Assembly: GCA_020064725.1 (NCBI GenBank)
Contig: JAGTWJ010000003.1
Location: 558,001-622,000 of the forward strand
Length of the DNA stretch: 64,000 bases
Direction of reading: 5' to 3'
Origin: Drechslerella dactyloides
Lineage: Eukaryota; Ascomycota; Orbiliomycetes; Orbiliales; Orbiliaceae
In this document: positions 63,095 to 64,000 of the stretch, piece after piece
Numbering within the stretch: the stretch's first letter is position 1
Layout of the letters: each line of letters opens with the position of its first letter
Position numbers and translations under genes: made by a program
The notes under the pieces: generated by a model
What the model was told of the DNA's origin: nothing
Seen by the model: only the letters and a program-made list of their open reading frames with translations
The model's database searches: none

Positions 63095-63969
63095 TTACGA
63101 CACCCACCGACTAGTACCTTCCATCGCGTCATCCACACTCTCCGCCGTAAAATCGCCAATCACACCGGGCACAACCCACTTGCAACCCCTCAGGATCGCA
63201 TCGACGATATCCTGCAACGTCTCTTTGAAATTAATCTTGTTCCGCGAAACCTGCAACATGATCCCTTCCGCCGCCGTCAACGTCACCGACGCATCACCGA
63301 TCAGTGCTCGCAGCAACCGCTCCTCGGCGGCCGGCCACCAGGTTTTGCGGAACAGCTTCGCCCGGGATTCCCGCTGGCACTCGATATCGCAGCCGTGCAG
63401 GTTACTCGGATCGTTGCCGAACTCGTCCAGATACGCTGGCTCCGTCTGCAGCTCGCACTTTGTCTTGGGGAAGCTCGCGCAGAACTCCGTGTAGGGGCCG
63501 TAGGTGTCTTCGGGCAGCGGGAGCGGGCAGTAGTTGCCGCGGTTCATCCACATGCCGCCGAGCGCCGCGCAGAGGGTGCCCTCAAGGACGCGGTGGACGA
63601 CCTCGTGCGGGCAGACGAGGTCCTCGATGCTGGCTGTGTACCATTTCTCTTTCGGTCGGGTGCCGTAGGAGTAGTAGTTGCGGTACCGCCAGCCCATCGT
63701 GCGCTTGAGCTGCGCGAGGCGCAGGTGCACTTCGTTGAAGACGGTGCGCGTGAATTCGAGGAGGTGGGAGGAAGCGCGGTCGGCGGCGCCGGGCGCGTCC
63801 ATGGCCTCTTCGAATTGGCGGCGGAGGTTGCCGGGCTTGAAGAAGAAGAGGAGGTCCCAGTCTCGGCGGGCGATGCCGCGGTCGGCGATGTCGATGTATT
63901 CGTGCGAGGCGTACTCGTGGGGGATGCCCGTGATATCGATCGACTGGAGGAAGTAGAGATCTTTGGCAG
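63095..63969 (-). CDS. C-terminal part of unrecognised protein, runs off the window
   Basis: Last exon of a minus-strand gene, 291 codons, entered by a splice acceptor (GAATGCAG at 63977-63970) with GCTAACTGAC upstream. The 5' part lies beyond the right edge. Recognisable features: SIDITGIPHEYASHEYIDIA, DWDLLFFFKPGNLRR, KRTMGWRYRNYYSYGTRPKE, and a Cys-containing part (VCPHEVV, NYCPLPLPEDTYGPYTEFC, KCELQTEP, HGCDIECQRE) that could form disulfides. The end is WVVPGVIGDFTAESVDDA. GC-rich codon use differs from the AT-richer neighbours. I do not know the family. The regular Cys spacing hints at a secreted or lumenal protein, but the N-terminus is not visible. Confidence 0.8.
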
Positions 63970-64000
63970 CTGCATTCAGTATCGCCAGTCAGTTAGCCAC

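Overview
The window reads as nuclear DNA of a filamentous ascomycete (Pezizomycotina). The conserved genes are eukaryotic and are cut by many short GT..AG introns (about 50-180 nt), often with CTAAC-type branch sites. Leaders are pyrimidine-rich with TATA elements 150-200 nt before the start codon. The protein set is fungal: an ER cyclophilin ending HEEL, an Arf GTPase-activating protein of the BAR-PH-ArfGAP-ankyrin type, and secreted proteins with the CN..NC.RA motif. The species cannot be told from the sequence alone. No tRNA, rRNA, CRISPR array or intact transposon was recognised.

Layout. 1.4-5.5 kb: ArfGAP gene, minus strand. 8.15-8.5 kb: small nuclear-looking acidic/His/Ser-Ala protein. 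8.5-23.97 kb: 15 kb with no gene I can support. 23.97-24.4 kb: tiny secreted, probably GPI-anchored protein. 26.2-31.6 kb: clathrin heavy chain. 31.6-40.9 kb: a second gene-poor stretch with one likely decayed coding region near 36.7-37.5 kb. 40.9-45.3 kb: two paralogous secreted proteins. 45.3-49.1 kb: gene-poor, with another possible relic near 46.5-46.9 kb. 49.1-53.4 kb: pyruvate carboxylase with 11 exons. 54.1-54.4 kb: minus-strand exon of a single-pass membrane protein whose start is not visible. 55.0-56.3 kb: ER cyclophilin with nine exons. 57.6-57.9 kb: 69-residue Ser/Arg-rich protein. 58.6-60.0 kb: F-box protein. 60.7-62.4 kb: subtilisin-like protein with Asn at the catalytic Asp position. 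63.1 kb to the edge: C-terminal part of an unrecognised protein.

The conserved genes serve membrane traffic (ArfGAP, clathrin), secretory protein folding (cyclophilin) and anaplerotic carbon metabolism (pyruvate carboxylase). They are not an operon or gene cluster. The accessory material is the secreted paralogue pair, the F-box protein, the altered subtilase and the gene-poor blocks, and it holds most of the unusual observations. Multi-exon models were assembled by hand. In each model given with a start codon the spliced lengths are multiples of three and the protein reads through without a stop.
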